Assembly (NCBI RefSeq): GCF_002906165.1
Contig: NZ_PPCN01000008.1
Span: 239,889-303,888, forward strand
Reading direction: 5' to 3'
DNA: 64,000 nt
Source: Roseibium marinum
Lineage (GTDB): Bacteria; Pseudomonadota; Alphaproteobacteria; Rhizobiales; Stappiaceae
The notes under the pieces were generated by a model that did not search any database, was not told the DNA's origin, and saw only the letters and a list, made by a program, of their open reading frames with translations. The translations under genes were made by a program, and so were the position numbers. Positions 18,768 through 28,584 of this stretch are shown piece by piece (position 1 is the stretch's first letter; the number at the start of each line of letters is the position of its first letter).

Positions 18768-20633
18768 TCAGGCCGGTTCGGCCTCCGCTTCCAGGAACCC
18801 GCCCGACTGACGGTGCCAGAGTTGCGCGTAGAGACCGGCTTCATCGGCCAGAAGCGTTTGATGGCTTCCCAGCTGCACGATCCGCCCCTTGTCCATGACG
18901 ATCAGCCGGTCCATGGCGGCTATGGTCGAGAGGCGGTGCGCAATCGCGATTACCGTTTTTCCGGTCATCAATCCCTGCAGGTTTTCCTGGATGGCCGCCT
19001 CGACTTCGGAATCCAGCGCCGAGGTCGCCTCGTCGAGCACAAGGATCGGCGCATCCTTCAGGAGCACCCGCGCGATCGCGATGCGCTGACGCTGGCCACC
19101 GGACAGTTTGACCCCGCGCTCGCCGACGAAGGCGTCGAACCCCTTGCGGCCCCGCTTGTCCTCCAGACCCTGGATGAAATCGAAGGCATGCGCCTTGCGG
19201 GCGGCCTCGAACATTTCTTCCTCGCGGGCCGAGGTCCGGCCGTAAAGAATGTTTTCCCGGATCGAGCGGTGCAGCAGGGACGAGTCCTGCGTGACCATGC
19301 CGATGGACCGGCGCAGGGACTCCTGCGACACATCCCTGATATCCTGGCCGTCGATGAGGATCCGCCCGGATTCCACGTCGAAAAACCGCAGCAAAAGACT
19401 TGTCAGGGTGGTTTTGCCGGCACCCGAGGGTCCGACGACACCCAGCCGCTCGCCGGGACGGATCGTCAGGTTCAGATGATCGATCACGCCGTCTTTCTTG
19501 CCATAGTGAAAGCGGATATTTTCGAATATCACCGCTCCCGCGGGCACCGTGAGGTCCCGGGCATGCGGCGCGTCGGTGAGCGTTATCGGCTTGACGATCG
19601 TTTCCATGCTGTCCTGAAGCGACCCGAAATGGCGGAACAGGCCATTGAGCTGATTGAATAGCCTGTTCAGCAGGATGTTCAGCCTCAGGACCAGGCTGAG
19701 CGAAAAGGCCACGTGACCGTTGCTGATAGCTCCGTCCTGCCAGGCCTTGAGCGCCATGGCCGTGATCGCGACGATCATCACGCCGTTGAGGACGTTCATG
19801 ATCACCCGGACGGTGGTCAGGAGCCGGGTGAACGCGTGCAGCTTGCCTACAAATGTTTCGACCGCGGCTTTGGCGCCCTGATTTTCCTCGGCCGTGGAGC
19901 CGAACAGCTTTACGGACTGGATGTTCGTATAGGTATCGACCAGGCGGCCCGTCACGCCGGAATAGGAATTGGCAACCGCCTTGGACGCTCCGCGCACGCG
20001 CGGAACGAAGGCCCACGCGACCACCGCGAAACATGTGAGCCAGAGCCCGACAATCGCGCCGAGCCGCGGATCCAGTTCCGTTACCAGGATCAGCGTCGTC
20101 ACCGCATAGACCACGATGAACCAGACCACCTGCAGCAGATTGACCATGAAATCCCCGGCGGAAAGGCCGGATTGCATGACCTTTTGCGCCAACCGTCCGG
20201 CCAGGTCGTCCTGAAAAAAACCGAGACCCTGTTTCATGACCCGCTCATGGCATTGCCAGCGAACCATATTGAAGAAACCGGGAACGATGGTCTGTTCTTC
20301 CACAAGGGCTGTAAGTGTGAGCGTGACCGTCCGCAACACGAGCACGACCAGAACCATTCCCAGAAGCGTCCAGGCGTGATCGCTGAAAAAGGTCGCCCGG
20401 TTTGCGCTGTCCAGCAGATCGACGATATCGCCGAGGAAGTTGAAGATTCCCACTTCGATAAAAGCCGCGGCGCCACCCAGGGCAAGCATCGCGACAAAGG
20501 GCCAGCGAACCTGAGTGATGAAATAAAACAGAAACGCCATGCCGCTGCGCGGCATATCCTTGTGGGGAGACCCCTGGAAGGGATCGATCCAGGTTTCAAA
20601 AAGGCGAAAGAGCAGGGACACGGGCGTCTCCAT
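18768..20633 (-). CDS. ABC exporter half-transporter (fused permease-ATPase), paralogue
   Basis: A 621-residue type IV ABC exporter, close in layout and C-terminal sequence (YAQLWHRQSGGFL) to the exporter at 13397-15235. Six membrane helices precede an ATPase with Walker A GPSGAGKTT, signature LSGGQRQRIA, and Walker B ILVLDEATSALDSE. The start at 20633 (METPVSLLFRLFE) is preferred; 13 further upstream codons are possible. It is divergent from trmL. The substrate is unknown; the pairing with its paralogue is inference. Confidence 0.9.
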   Translation of the reverse strand: METPVSLLFRLFETWIDPFQGSPHKDMPRSGMAFLFYFITQVRWPFVAMLALGGAAAFIEVGIFNFLGDIVDLLDSANRATFFSDHAWTLLGMVLVVLVLRTVTLTLTALVEEQTIVPGFFNMVRWQCHERVMKQGLGFFQDDLAGRLAQKVMQSGLSAGDFMVNLLQVVWFIVVYAVTTLILVTELDPRLGAIVGLWLTCFAVVAWAFVPRVRGASKAVANSYSGVTGRLVDTYTNIQSVKLFGSTAEENQGAKAAVETFVGKLHAFTRLLTTVRVIMNVLNGVMIVAITAMALKAWQDGAISNGHVAFSLSLVLRLNILLNRLFNQLNGLFRHFGSLQDSMETIVKPITLTDAPHARDLTVPAGAVIFENIRFHYGKKDGVIDHLNLTIRPGERLGVVGPSGAGKTTLTSLLLRFFDVESGRILIDGQDIRDVSQESLRRSIGMVTQDSSLLHRSIRENILYGRTSAREEEMFEAARKAHAFDFIQGLEDKRGRKGFDAFVGERGVKLSGGQRQRIAIARVLLKDAPILVLDEATSALDSEVEAAIQENLQGLMTGKTVIAIAHRLSTIAAMDRLIVMDKGRIVQLGSHQTLLADEAGLYAQLWHRQSGGFLEAEAEPA

Positions 20634-20787
20634 GGGGGCTGGAGCGATTCTTGGCCACATCCTAAAGCGCATCCCGGTTATATTGAACTGTTTGATGGCG
20701 GGAGAAATAAGATGCTCCCAGCCCTGCCGATGACAAACGCGACCGCCGCTGCTATGCCACGACCTGATATCGATTTCTCAGGACGCC

Positions 20788-21258
20788 ATGCCCGACATTG
20801 CTCTCTTTCAGCCGGATATTCCGCAAAACACCGGCACGATCCTGCGCCTTGCCGCCTGCCTTGGCGTCACTGTGCACCTGATCGAACCGGCGGGATTTCC
20901 CATCTCCGACAGCGCACTCAAGCGGGCCGGAATGGATTATCTGGAAAGGGCGGCAATGCTGCGTCATATCAGTTTCGCGGAATTCGACTCCTGGCGCCGG
21001 GGCCGGGACCGGCGCCTCGTCCTGCTGACGACGGGATCGGACACCGCATATACGGACTTTGCCTTCAACCGTGACGATATTCTGCTGATGGGCCGTGAAA
21101 GCAGCGGCGCCCCGCAAGACGTTCACCAGGCCGCCGATGCCCGGCTGAGAATTCCCATGGCCGAGGGCATGCGTTCCATCAACGTGGCGGTTTCCGCCGG
21201 AATGGTGCTCGGCGAGGCCTTGCGGCAAACGGGCTCATTTCCTAAAACGCCGGAATAA
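20788..21258 (+). CDS. trmL: tRNA (cytidine(34)-2'-O)-methyltransferase
   Basis: A 156-residue SPOUT-class methyltransferase that 2'-O-methylates the wobble C/U34 of certain tRNA-Leu species. Diagnostic are the N-terminus IALFQPDIPQNTGTILRLAACLG, the middle LLMGRESSGAP loop and the C-terminal knot RIPMAEGMRSINVAVSAGMVLGEALRQ. The length is the standard single-domain TrmL. AGGA lies just before the ATG. hemF follows 45 bp downstream in the same direction. Confidence 0.93.
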   Translation: MPDIALFQPDIPQNTGTILRLAACLGVTVHLIEPAGFPISDSALKRAGMDYLERAAMLRHISFAEFDSWRRGRDRRLVLLTTGSDTAYTDFAFNRDDILLMGRESSGAPQDVHQAADARLRIPMAEGMRSINVAVSAGMVLGEALRQTGSFPKTPE

Positions 21259-21303
21259 TCCAGTTTCCGTCCATTACAGACCCGAACCTTCAAGGCCGAT
21301 CAT

Positions 21304-22230
21304 ATGAATGCTGCCTCTCCTGAAAATCGTGGCGGTCCGATCCCGGACGGTATCGAGAACAAGAAAGCCACTGCCCCGGCCTGGTTCCAGGAATTGCGAG
21401 ACCGGATCTGCAAGTCCTTCGAGGATCTCGAGGACGATATGGGTTCGCTCGCCGGCCCTCTTGCCGATCAGCCTGCGGGCCGTTTCGAACGCACGCCGTG
21501 GGAGCGGACCGACAGCTCGGGCGCCAAGGGTGGCGGAGGTGTCATGTCCATGATGCATGGCCGCGTGTTCGAGAAGGCCGGCGTGCATATCTCCACGGTT
21601 CACGGTGAATTCTCGCCGGAGTTCCGCGGTCAGATTCCCGGCGCCGAGGAAGACCCGCGTTTCTGGGCCTCCGGCATCAGCCTGATTGCCCATCCGCGCA
21701 ACCCGCATGTTCCCGCCGTCCACATGAACACCAGAATGGTTGTGACCACCCGTCAGTGGTTCGGCGGCGGCGCCGACCTGACACCGGTCCTGGATGCCCG
21801 GCGCACCCAGGACGACCCGGACACGATAACCTTCCACGAAGCGATGCGGACCGCCTGCGAAGCCCATGAGATCGCGGACTATCCGGCCTACAAGGCCTGG
21901 TGCGACGACTATTTTTACCTGAAACACCGCAGCGAGCCGCGTGGCGTCGGCGGCATCTTCTACGACTATCTCAACAGCGGCGGCTGGGAAGATGATTTCG
22001 CCTTCACAAGGGATGTCGGGCTGGCGTTCCTGAATGTCTATCCGGAGCTGGTGCGGCGGAATTTCGAAAAAAACTGGTCCGAGGCGGAGCGCGAGGAACA
22101 ACTCGTCCGGCGGGGCAGATACGTGGAATACAATCTGCTTTACGACAGGGGTACGATTTTCGGCCTGAAGACGGGGGGAAACGTCGCGTCCATCCTGTCG
22201 TCCATGCCACCGCTGGTGAAGTGGCCATAA
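21304..22230 (+). CDS. hemF: Oxygen-dependent coproporphyrinogen III oxidase
   Basis: A 308-residue haem-biosynthesis enzyme that oxidatively decarboxylates coproporphyrinogen III to protoporphyrinogen IX. Conserved blocks include [50 protein letters not shown] and the end [17 protein letters not shown]. Length and motif order match HemF. Aerobic haem synthesis fits the bc1 complex encoded nearby. It converges on the HD-GYP gene with 7 bp between stops. Confidence 0.97.
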   Translation: MNAASPENRGGPIPDGIENKKATAPAWFQELRDRICKSFEDLEDDMGSLAGPLADQPAGRFERTPWERTDSSGAKGGGGVMSMMHGRVFEKAGVHISTVHGEFSPEFRGQIPGAEEDPRFWASGISLIAHPRNPHVPAVHMNTRMVVTTRQWFGGGADLTPVLDARRTQDDPDTITFHEAMRTACEAHEIADYPAYKAWCDDYFYLKHRSEPRGVGGIFYDYLNSGGWEDDFAFTRDVGLAFLNVYPELVRRNFEKNWSEAEREEQLVRRGRYVEYNLLYDRGTIFGLKTGGNVASILSSMPPLVKWP

Positions 22231-22237
22231 GGCCCCG

Positions 22238-23350
22238 TCAGGCGGCAGCGCCGCCACTGGCGTGTGCGGATGTCCGTTTCACGTCGCCGAGATCCCGTTT
22301 CAGGACCATGTCTGCGAAACTGGATAACATGTTCTGATCCAGTTTCGGTCCCATCTTCCTCAGGATATCGATCGCGACGCGAACCGGAACGCCGTCCTTG
22401 TAGGCCCGTGTCTCGGTCAGAGCGGAAAAGATATCGCTGATCGTCATGAGACGGACCTGTGCTGAAATCCGGCTGCCATCCAGTCCCAGCGGATACCCGG
22501 AACCGTCCAGGTATTCATGATGCTGCATCGCCATTTTCTTGATCCCGACCGAGACTTCCAGCCGTGGCTTGAGGATATCCCGGCCGTACAGCGGATGTTT
22601 GTTGACGATCTTGCGCTCTTCTTCGGTAAGCTTGCCAGGCTTGTCGAGAATGGAGAGCGGAATGCGCATCTTGCCGATGTCATGCACCAGACCGCCGGCG
22701 ATCACTTCCCTGCATTCCTCTTCCGGCCAGCCCAGGTGAATCGCGAACATGCCCGCGACACCCGCCACCATAAGGGAATGGCTGTAAGTGCCGCTGTGAT
22801 GGGTGTGTACCGCCTCGAGCCAGGACGAAAGGCCGTTGAGCGAAAGGGACGCCAGCAGTTCATCTGCGCTATCGTTCAAAAGATTGACCTGAATAGGTGA
22901 ACCTTCCACCGCGGACAGACAGAGGCTTTGCAGGAAGACGTTGCTCTGACGGTAGGCTTCGACGGTCTGCGCGGGCGCATTCTCGGGCAGGGCGGCACAC
23001 AGATCCTCGTTGACGAGGCCGTTGATCCGTTTCAGCAGCAGGATGATCGGCGTGTCACGGTCGCACAATTCCGAGTTTCCAAGTGCCGCGGCCTGAATGG
23101 TCTCCCGGCGGGACTTCTCGTCGACCAGACAGATAACCGGAACTGCGGCGAGGTGTTTCCAGGAGGCCTTGAGGGCCTTCAATCCGGCCTCGGTTGCGTC
23201 CTGCAACTCCAGAACCGCGATTTTTGCGTCAACGACTGTTCGCTCCGACACGCTGGCCATGTCGACCAGCCGAGCGGCAAAGAAAAACGGCAGCTTGCGG
23301 GCAGGTGAATCGATAGAAAGAGGTCCGTCCGAAATCAGAACAATTTCCAT
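22238..23350 (-). CDS. HD-GYP domain protein (putative c-di-GMP phosphodiesterase)
   Basis: A 370-residue protein. The N-terminal 110 residues look like a receiver fold but without a recognisable phospho-acceptor motif. The HD-GYP domain (about 185-350) has the metal-binding HDIGKM motif, the HH pair in AMQHHEYLDGSGYPLGLDG with an intact GYP, and the YKDGVP segment. Hydrolysis of c-di-GMP is expected from the family. There is no signal or membrane helix, so it is cytosolic. A TTAA-N7-TAAA sequence about 100 bp upstream is a weak candidate CtrA site. Confidence 0.88.
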   Translation of the reverse strand: MEIVLISDGPLSIDSPARKLPFFFAARLVDMASVSERTVVDAKIAVLELQDATEAGLKALKASWKHLAAVPVICLVDEKSRRETIQAAALGNSELCDRDTPIILLLKRINGLVNEDLCAALPENAPAQTVEAYRQSNVFLQSLCLSAVEGSPIQVNLLNDSADELLASLSLNGLSSWLEAVHTHHSGTYSHSLMVAGVAGMFAIHLGWPEEECREVIAGGLVHDIGKMRIPLSILDKPGKLTEEERKIVNKHPLYGRDILKPRLEVSVGIKKMAMQHHEYLDGSGYPLGLDGSRISAQVRLMTISDIFSALTETRAYKDGVPVRVAIDILRKMGPKLDQNMLSSFADMVLKRDLGDVKRTSAHASGGAAA

Positions 23351-23462
23351 TCACCGTCCCCTCAAAATCCGCGTCTATGTGCAAGTTGGCGTCAAGTTTA
23401 CTCGTTTCATCATGAACAAACTCCAACAGAGATCGCGCAGTTTCCTTTAAGAACCCCTAAAA

Positions 23463-24701
23463 CTATCTTGTATAACGCGCCATTAGCTCCTGTTTGCTGA
23501 GTGAAAATCCGCTTTCGCGCCATTCTTCTTCCAGATACTTGAGAAAACTGCCTAGTTCAGGACCAGACGGATGCCCTGACGCAATCAGATCCGCCCCCTT
23601 CAGAGGGAACTCCGGCACCGCCTCAATCCGCAGATCTGAAAGCAGGACGCCAAACCTGTCATCGTCGGCGGTTTTCCGGGCGCGCAGACCGGCCCAGACC
23701 GCGAGCAGCCCGTCGATAGCCCCCTGGCGGCCGAAGTCGTAAAGAAGCGAAGCGGCGGATGGCGGATCCACCGGGTTCTTCAGCCGTTTCATGACCGCCC
23801 AGGCGGTTTTCATCCTTTTGCCTTCCGCATTGGAAAGGCGGAGCCGGTCGCAGACCCGCTCAAGATCCTCATGGACGAAGCCGGCAAGAACGACCAGTGC
23901 GAGTTCCGGATCCCTGGTTTCCGGGGCAAGGTCATCCAGTCCCCGCAGGGCATTGAAGTCCTCTATACGCGCAAGTCCACCCGTTGCGATTTCCAAAAGT
24001 CCGCAATCGTTCATGAGGCGCAGGGCAGGAGCTGCCCGCCGCGCACGCAGAAGACGGCGCATTTCGTGGCCGATCCGTTCTGCGGACAATTGCCGCAGCC
24101 CTTCCCTTTGCCGCAGGCAGGCCCCCAGTCCTTCCGCGTCCATGTCTCCTTCTCCGTAGGCGGCAAAGATCCGGAAGAACCGCAGGATGCGGAGATAGTC
24201 TTCCCGGATGCGTGCATCCGGGTCGCCGATGAAGCGGACGCGGCCGGCGAGACAGTCCTCCAGGCCGGCAAGCGGGTCGTACAGACGGCCCTGCCTGTCG
24301 GCATAAAGCGCGTTCATGGTGAAATCCCGGCGTTCGGCGTCCCTGACCCAGTTGCGGCCGAAGACAACCCGTGCCTGACGCCCGAAGGTTTCGACGTCTT
24401 CGCGCAAGGTGGTTACCTCATACGGAAACCCGCGGCTCACGACGGTCACCGTTCCGTGGTCGAGACCGGTCCCGATGGCTTTCAGGCCGGCATCTCGCGC
24501 GCGCTTCATCACGTCCTGCGGCAGGGCGGTCGTCGCGATATCGACGTCGGGCACCGGATGCCCCAGCAACGTGTTGCGTATGGCGCCGCCCACGACCCGG
24601 GCCTCGTCCCCGTCCTGCTCGATGGCGGAAAACACGGCCTGGACAGCCGCGCTCCGCAGCCAGTCCGCCCGGGCGAGTATGTCGTCCGCCACCGATGACA
24701 T
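23463..24701 (-). CDS. CCA tRNA nucleotidyltransferase / poly(A) polymerase family
   Basis: A 412-residue class II nucleotidyltransferase. The head domain has VVGGAIRNTLLGHPVPDVDIATTA, giving the G-G-x-R and the D-x-D metal-binding motif, followed by the RRDFTMNAL motif B and the REDYLRILRFFRIFA motif D. The family adds or repairs CCA at tRNA 3' ends. The ATG at 24701 (MSSVADDILARADW) is preferred over one 9 codons upstream. It is the last gene in a DUF1285-Nudix-DUF6111-cca run with near-zero spacing. Confidence 0.92.
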   Translation of the reverse strand: MSSVADDILARADWLRSAAVQAVFSAIEQDGDEARVVGGAIRNTLLGHPVPDVDIATTALPQDVMKRARDAGLKAIGTGLDHGTVTVVSRGFPYEVTTLREDVETFGRQARVVFGRNWVRDAERRDFTMNALYADRQGRLYDPLAGLEDCLAGRVRFIGDPDARIREDYLRILRFFRIFAAYGEGDMDAEGLGACLRQREGLRQLSAERIGHEMRRLLRARRAAPALRLMNDCGLLEIATGGLARIEDFNALRGLDDLAPETRDPELALVVLAGFVHEDLERVCDRLRLSNAEGKRMKTAWAVMKRLKNPVDPPSAASLLYDFGRQGAIDGLLAVWAGLRARKTADDDRFGVLLSDLRIEAVPEFPLKGADLIASGHPSGPELGSFLKYLEEEWRESGFSLSKQELMARYTR

Positions 24702-24705
24702 GGTG

Positions 24706-24966
24706 TTATTCGTACCGTCCGGGAACAAAAACGCCGTCCTGCATTGCAGAGGGTATGAAGTTCAAGCCTTCCGAGCTGCGCTCGAGCATGGCCATTCCGG
24801 CGAGGCCCGAAATGACCAGGACGAGCCCGGCAAGCGTCAGCCAGGCAATCGGCCCTTTTGACCAGCGGTCCGGATGGCCGCTCCGCTTGCTGAGCCACAA
24901 CCAGAGCGCGTAGCAGAAAAACGGCAGCAGAAACAGAAACAGGTGCGAAAGGAAAATTCTGAGCAT
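24706..24966 (-). CDS. DUF6111-like small membrane protein
   Basis: An 86-residue protein with two transmembrane helices (about residues 3-24 and 42-62) and a short C-terminal tail ending VFVPGRYE. Its ATG overlaps the stop of the Nudix gene and its stop lies 4 bp before the cca start, so it is embedded in an operon. The short two-helix form in this gene order matches proteins annotated DUF6111 in Hyphomicrobiales, as I recall. No function known. Confidence 0.75.
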   Translation of the reverse strand: MLRIFLSHLFLFLLPFFCYALWLWLSKRSGHPDRWSKGPIAWLTLAGLVLVISGLAGMAMLERSSEGLNFIPSAMQDGVFVPGRYE

Positions 24967-25616
24967 CAGCGATATACCGTTTCGTAAAAGGAGCGGATGA
25001 TACCGGCGGTAACACCCCAGATATACCGTTCACCGAAAGGCATAGCATAAAAGTAGCGTTGACGGCCCTCCCAGTCCCGGCTCAACTTCTGGTGATTGGC
25101 CGGATTCATGAGAAAAGCGAGCGGCACTTCGAAAATGTCCTCGACTTCCTCCGGATTGGGGCGGAAGGCGGTTATCTCCGTAATAGCTCCTACGACCGGG
25201 ACGACGCGGTAGCCGGAACCTGTCAGATAGGGCGCAAGACTGCCGAGAAGCTCGACACGCTTCGGCTGGAGGCCGATTTCCTCCTCAGCTTCCCTCAGCG
25301 CCGCCTCAACGGGGCCCTTGTCCTGCGGATCGATCTTGCCGCCCGGCAAGGCAATCTGGCCGGCATGGGAGTTCAAGTGCCCGGTGCGCTGGGTCAGGAC
25401 CACATTCGGCCCTTCCCTGGTCTCCACCAGTCCGATCAGAACGGCTGCATCCCGGGGCGGGCCGTCCCATTTCGCATAGGGGCCGAGATCCGGATTGAGA
25501 ATGTGGTCTCCTGTTTCCCGCTCACGGTCCAGCAGGGAAGCTTGCGCGAGGCGCTCCCGCAGATGATGCGCCCAATCGGATCCGGCGTTTGAATTGTTCA
25601 CAAGGGGGGCGGTCAT
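24966..25616 (-). CDS. CoA pyrophosphatase-type Nudix hydrolase
   Basis: A 216-residue Nudix enzyme. The Nudix box GGKIDPQDKGPVEAALREAEEEIG lies at about residues 91-114. It is followed by the LGSLAPYLTGSGYRVVPVVG segment typical of the NudL/CoAse subgroup, which hydrolyses coenzyme A to phosphopantetheine and 3',5'-ADP. The downstream two-helix protein overlaps its last base. Confidence 0.88.
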   Translation of the reverse strand: MTAPLVNNSNAGSDWAHHLRERLAQASLLDRERETGDHILNPDLGPYAKWDGPPRDAAVLIGLVETREGPNVVLTQRTGHLNSHAGQIALPGGKIDPQDKGPVEAALREAEEEIGLQPKRVELLGSLAPYLTGSGYRVVPVVGAITEITAFRPNPEEVEDIFEVPLAFLMNPANHQKLSRDWEGRQRYFYAMPFGERYIWGVTAGIIRSFYETVYR

Positions 25617-25654
25617 GAAGTCAGCCGTGTGCTATCGTTTCAGGGATCGGGTGC

Positions 25655-26263
25655 TCATTCCGGCGCGTCGAGCAGATCGGAAGCCAGGGTAAAAAACGCG
25701 CCTCCGCTCCAGATCCCCAATGCCACACCATTTCCCTCTTCTCGTTCTTCCAGCATGTCCGCAAGCTCATACATCAAAGCGCGCGTGAACAACGCCTCGA
25801 GCCTGCCTCTGACAAGAACATAGGGCTTGAGGCCGCCGCTGTCCGTTTCTTTTTCGAACCTCAGCGGATGATCGGGCCCAACTCTCACGAGATCTCCCAG
25901 ATTTGTCCGCAGCGTCACGGCCTGGTTTTCCCCCTCGCCCTCCACCGCCATTTCGACGGCGAGAAGCGGTGCATCCTCCACGGTGATACCGATTTTTTCC
26001 ACCGGGGTAACCAGATAATGCCTGCCGTCCGCATCCTTGCGCAATACCGACGCGAACAACCTGACGAGCCGTTCGCGGCCAATGGGCGAACCGAGATAGT
26101 GCCAGGTGCCGTCCCGGGCGATCCGGATGTCGAGATCCCCGCAGAAGGGCGGGTTCCATTTTTCCACCGGAGGCGGCGCGCGGTCGCCGGCATCCGCCCG
26201 GCTCATCAGCGCTTTCAGGCCTTCCGGCATCGTTTTGTCGATATCGGCGGGACGCTCCGTCAT
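25655..26263 (-). CDS. DUF1285-family protein
   Basis: A 202-residue cytosolic protein of a conserved proteobacterial family. The CGDLDIRIARDGTWHYLGSPIGRERLVRLFASVL start and the YVLVRGRLEALFTRALMYEL region are its signatures. Function is unknown beyond structural-genomics descriptions. It heads the operon leading to cca and is divergent from the MoxR operon. Confidence 0.85.
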   Translation of the reverse strand: MTERPADIDKTMPEGLKALMSRADAGDRAPPPVEKWNPPFCGDLDIRIARDGTWHYLGSPIGRERLVRLFASVLRKDADGRHYLVTPVEKIGITVEDAPLLAVEMAVEGEGENQAVTLRTNLGDLVRVGPDHPLRFEKETDSGGLKPYVLVRGRLEALFTRALMYELADMLEEREEGNGVALGIWSGGAFFTLASDLLDAPE

Positions 26264-26605
26264 GGATCTTTTCTTCTCCGGCCGGTTGTGAGGATTTTAC
26301 CGATAGCATTTTCGCTGCCGGTATCGTTCCTCAAAAGGAAACCCGCGCAAATCAGGGCGCAGGGCACCGCGAAATTTAACAGTTCCGATCCTCTCGCAAT
26401 TGTCATTGTCCCCCCTCAGCCCCGCGAAAGCGCGAGTTTTCCCCAAAGCATGGAAAGAATCTTGGACCTTTCCACTGTATGGCGCACATTTGCGCCTTAT
26501 CTACCCTTTCATATGGTGTCAGAGTGTTTGAGTCGCAGCAGCCTGATCAAGGCGCTTTCCAGCCCGGCACGGCCGCCGGAAGATGAATACAGGGAAAGGT
26601 GATTA
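26264..26605. other. Divergent promoter region between DUF1285 and MoxR operons
   Basis: About 340 bp without a supportable gene. It must hold promoters in both directions. No palindrome or recognised operator was found. Confidence 0.5.
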
Positions 26606-27625
<1,020 letters not shown>

Positions 27626-27657
27626 TCCGAAACCCACTCTCCCAGGAGCCAGACGGA

Positions 27658-28581
27658 ATGGATCCCAGCAGCACGACGGCAGGCATTGACCAGGGCACAT
27701 GGCCGAATGTGATCGGCGAAGCCCGTACGGTCGCGGATGCGCTGCCGGATCTGCTGGTTGATGCCAGCCATGTCGCCAGTTCGATCATCTCCGGATGGCA
27801 CGGCCGCCGCCGGGCCGGCCCCGGGGAAAGCTTCTGGCAGTTCCGCCCCTTCAACATGGGGGAACCGGCAAAGCGCATCGACTGGCGCCGCTCCGCCCGG
27901 GACGACAATCTCTATGTCCGCGAACGGGAATGGGAGGCCGCCCATACGGTCTGGCTGTGGGCCGATCTGTCCTCGTCGATGATCTTCCAGTCCCGCCTTG
28001 CGGGTGTGAGCAAGCGCGACAGGGCCATCGTGCTCATTCTGGCGCTGGCGGACCTGCTGGCGGAAACCGGCGAACGCATTGGCCTTCCGGGCCTGACACG
28101 GCCCTTTTCCGACCGGCGCGCGGCCGAAAGGCTCGCCGACGCGCTGACGCATCTTTCCACACCTGTCGCCCTGCCGGACACCATTGCGGTGAAACGCTTC
28201 GCCGACGTTGTGCTGATTTCCGACTTCCTCGATCCGATCGAGGATATCGCTGCGTGGATCGCCAGGCTGGCGGGAACCGGCGCCCGCGGTCATCTGGTCC
28301 AGGTGCTTGACCCGATTGAGGAAACCTTTCCCTTTGACGGCCGCGTCGAATTCACCGATCCGGAAATGGGCATCCGCCTGACAGCCGGACGGGCTGAAAA
28401 CTGGCGCGAGGATTACAAGAACAAGCTGGAAGCCCACCGGGCGGAAATACGGGACATGGCCCGCAGGGCCGGTTGGACCTATGTTCTTCATCATACGGAC
28501 CGGCCGGCATCCGAACCCTTGCTGGTCTTGCACAGCGCGCTTTCGGGTGCGCTGGATGTCATGCAGAGAGGAGGCGTCTGA
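27658..28581 (+). CDS. DUF58 domain protein
   Basis: A 307-residue protein with the DUF58 hallmark FRPFNMGEPAKRIDWRRSARDDNLYVREREWE (about residues 62-93). A VWA-like region follows (LWADLSSSM, a MIDAS-like DxSxS). AGGAG precedes the ATG. Homologues pair with MoxR. The next gene starts 3 nt after its stop, so the four genes are almost certainly one transcript. Confidence 0.92.
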   Translation: MDPSSTTAGIDQGTWPNVIGEARTVADALPDLLVDASHVASSIISGWHGRRRAGPGESFWQFRPFNMGEPAKRIDWRRSARDDNLYVREREWEAAHTVWLWADLSSSMIFQSRLAGVSKRDRAIVLILALADLLAETGERIGLPGLTRPFSDRRAAERLADALTHLSTPVALPDTIAVKRFADVVLISDFLDPIEDIAAWIARLAGTGARGHLVQVLDPIEETFPFDGRVEFTDPEMGIRLTAGRAENWREDYKNKLEAHRAEIRDMARRAGWTYVLHHTDRPASEPLLVLHSALSGALDVMQRGGV

Positions 28582-28584
28582 CCC

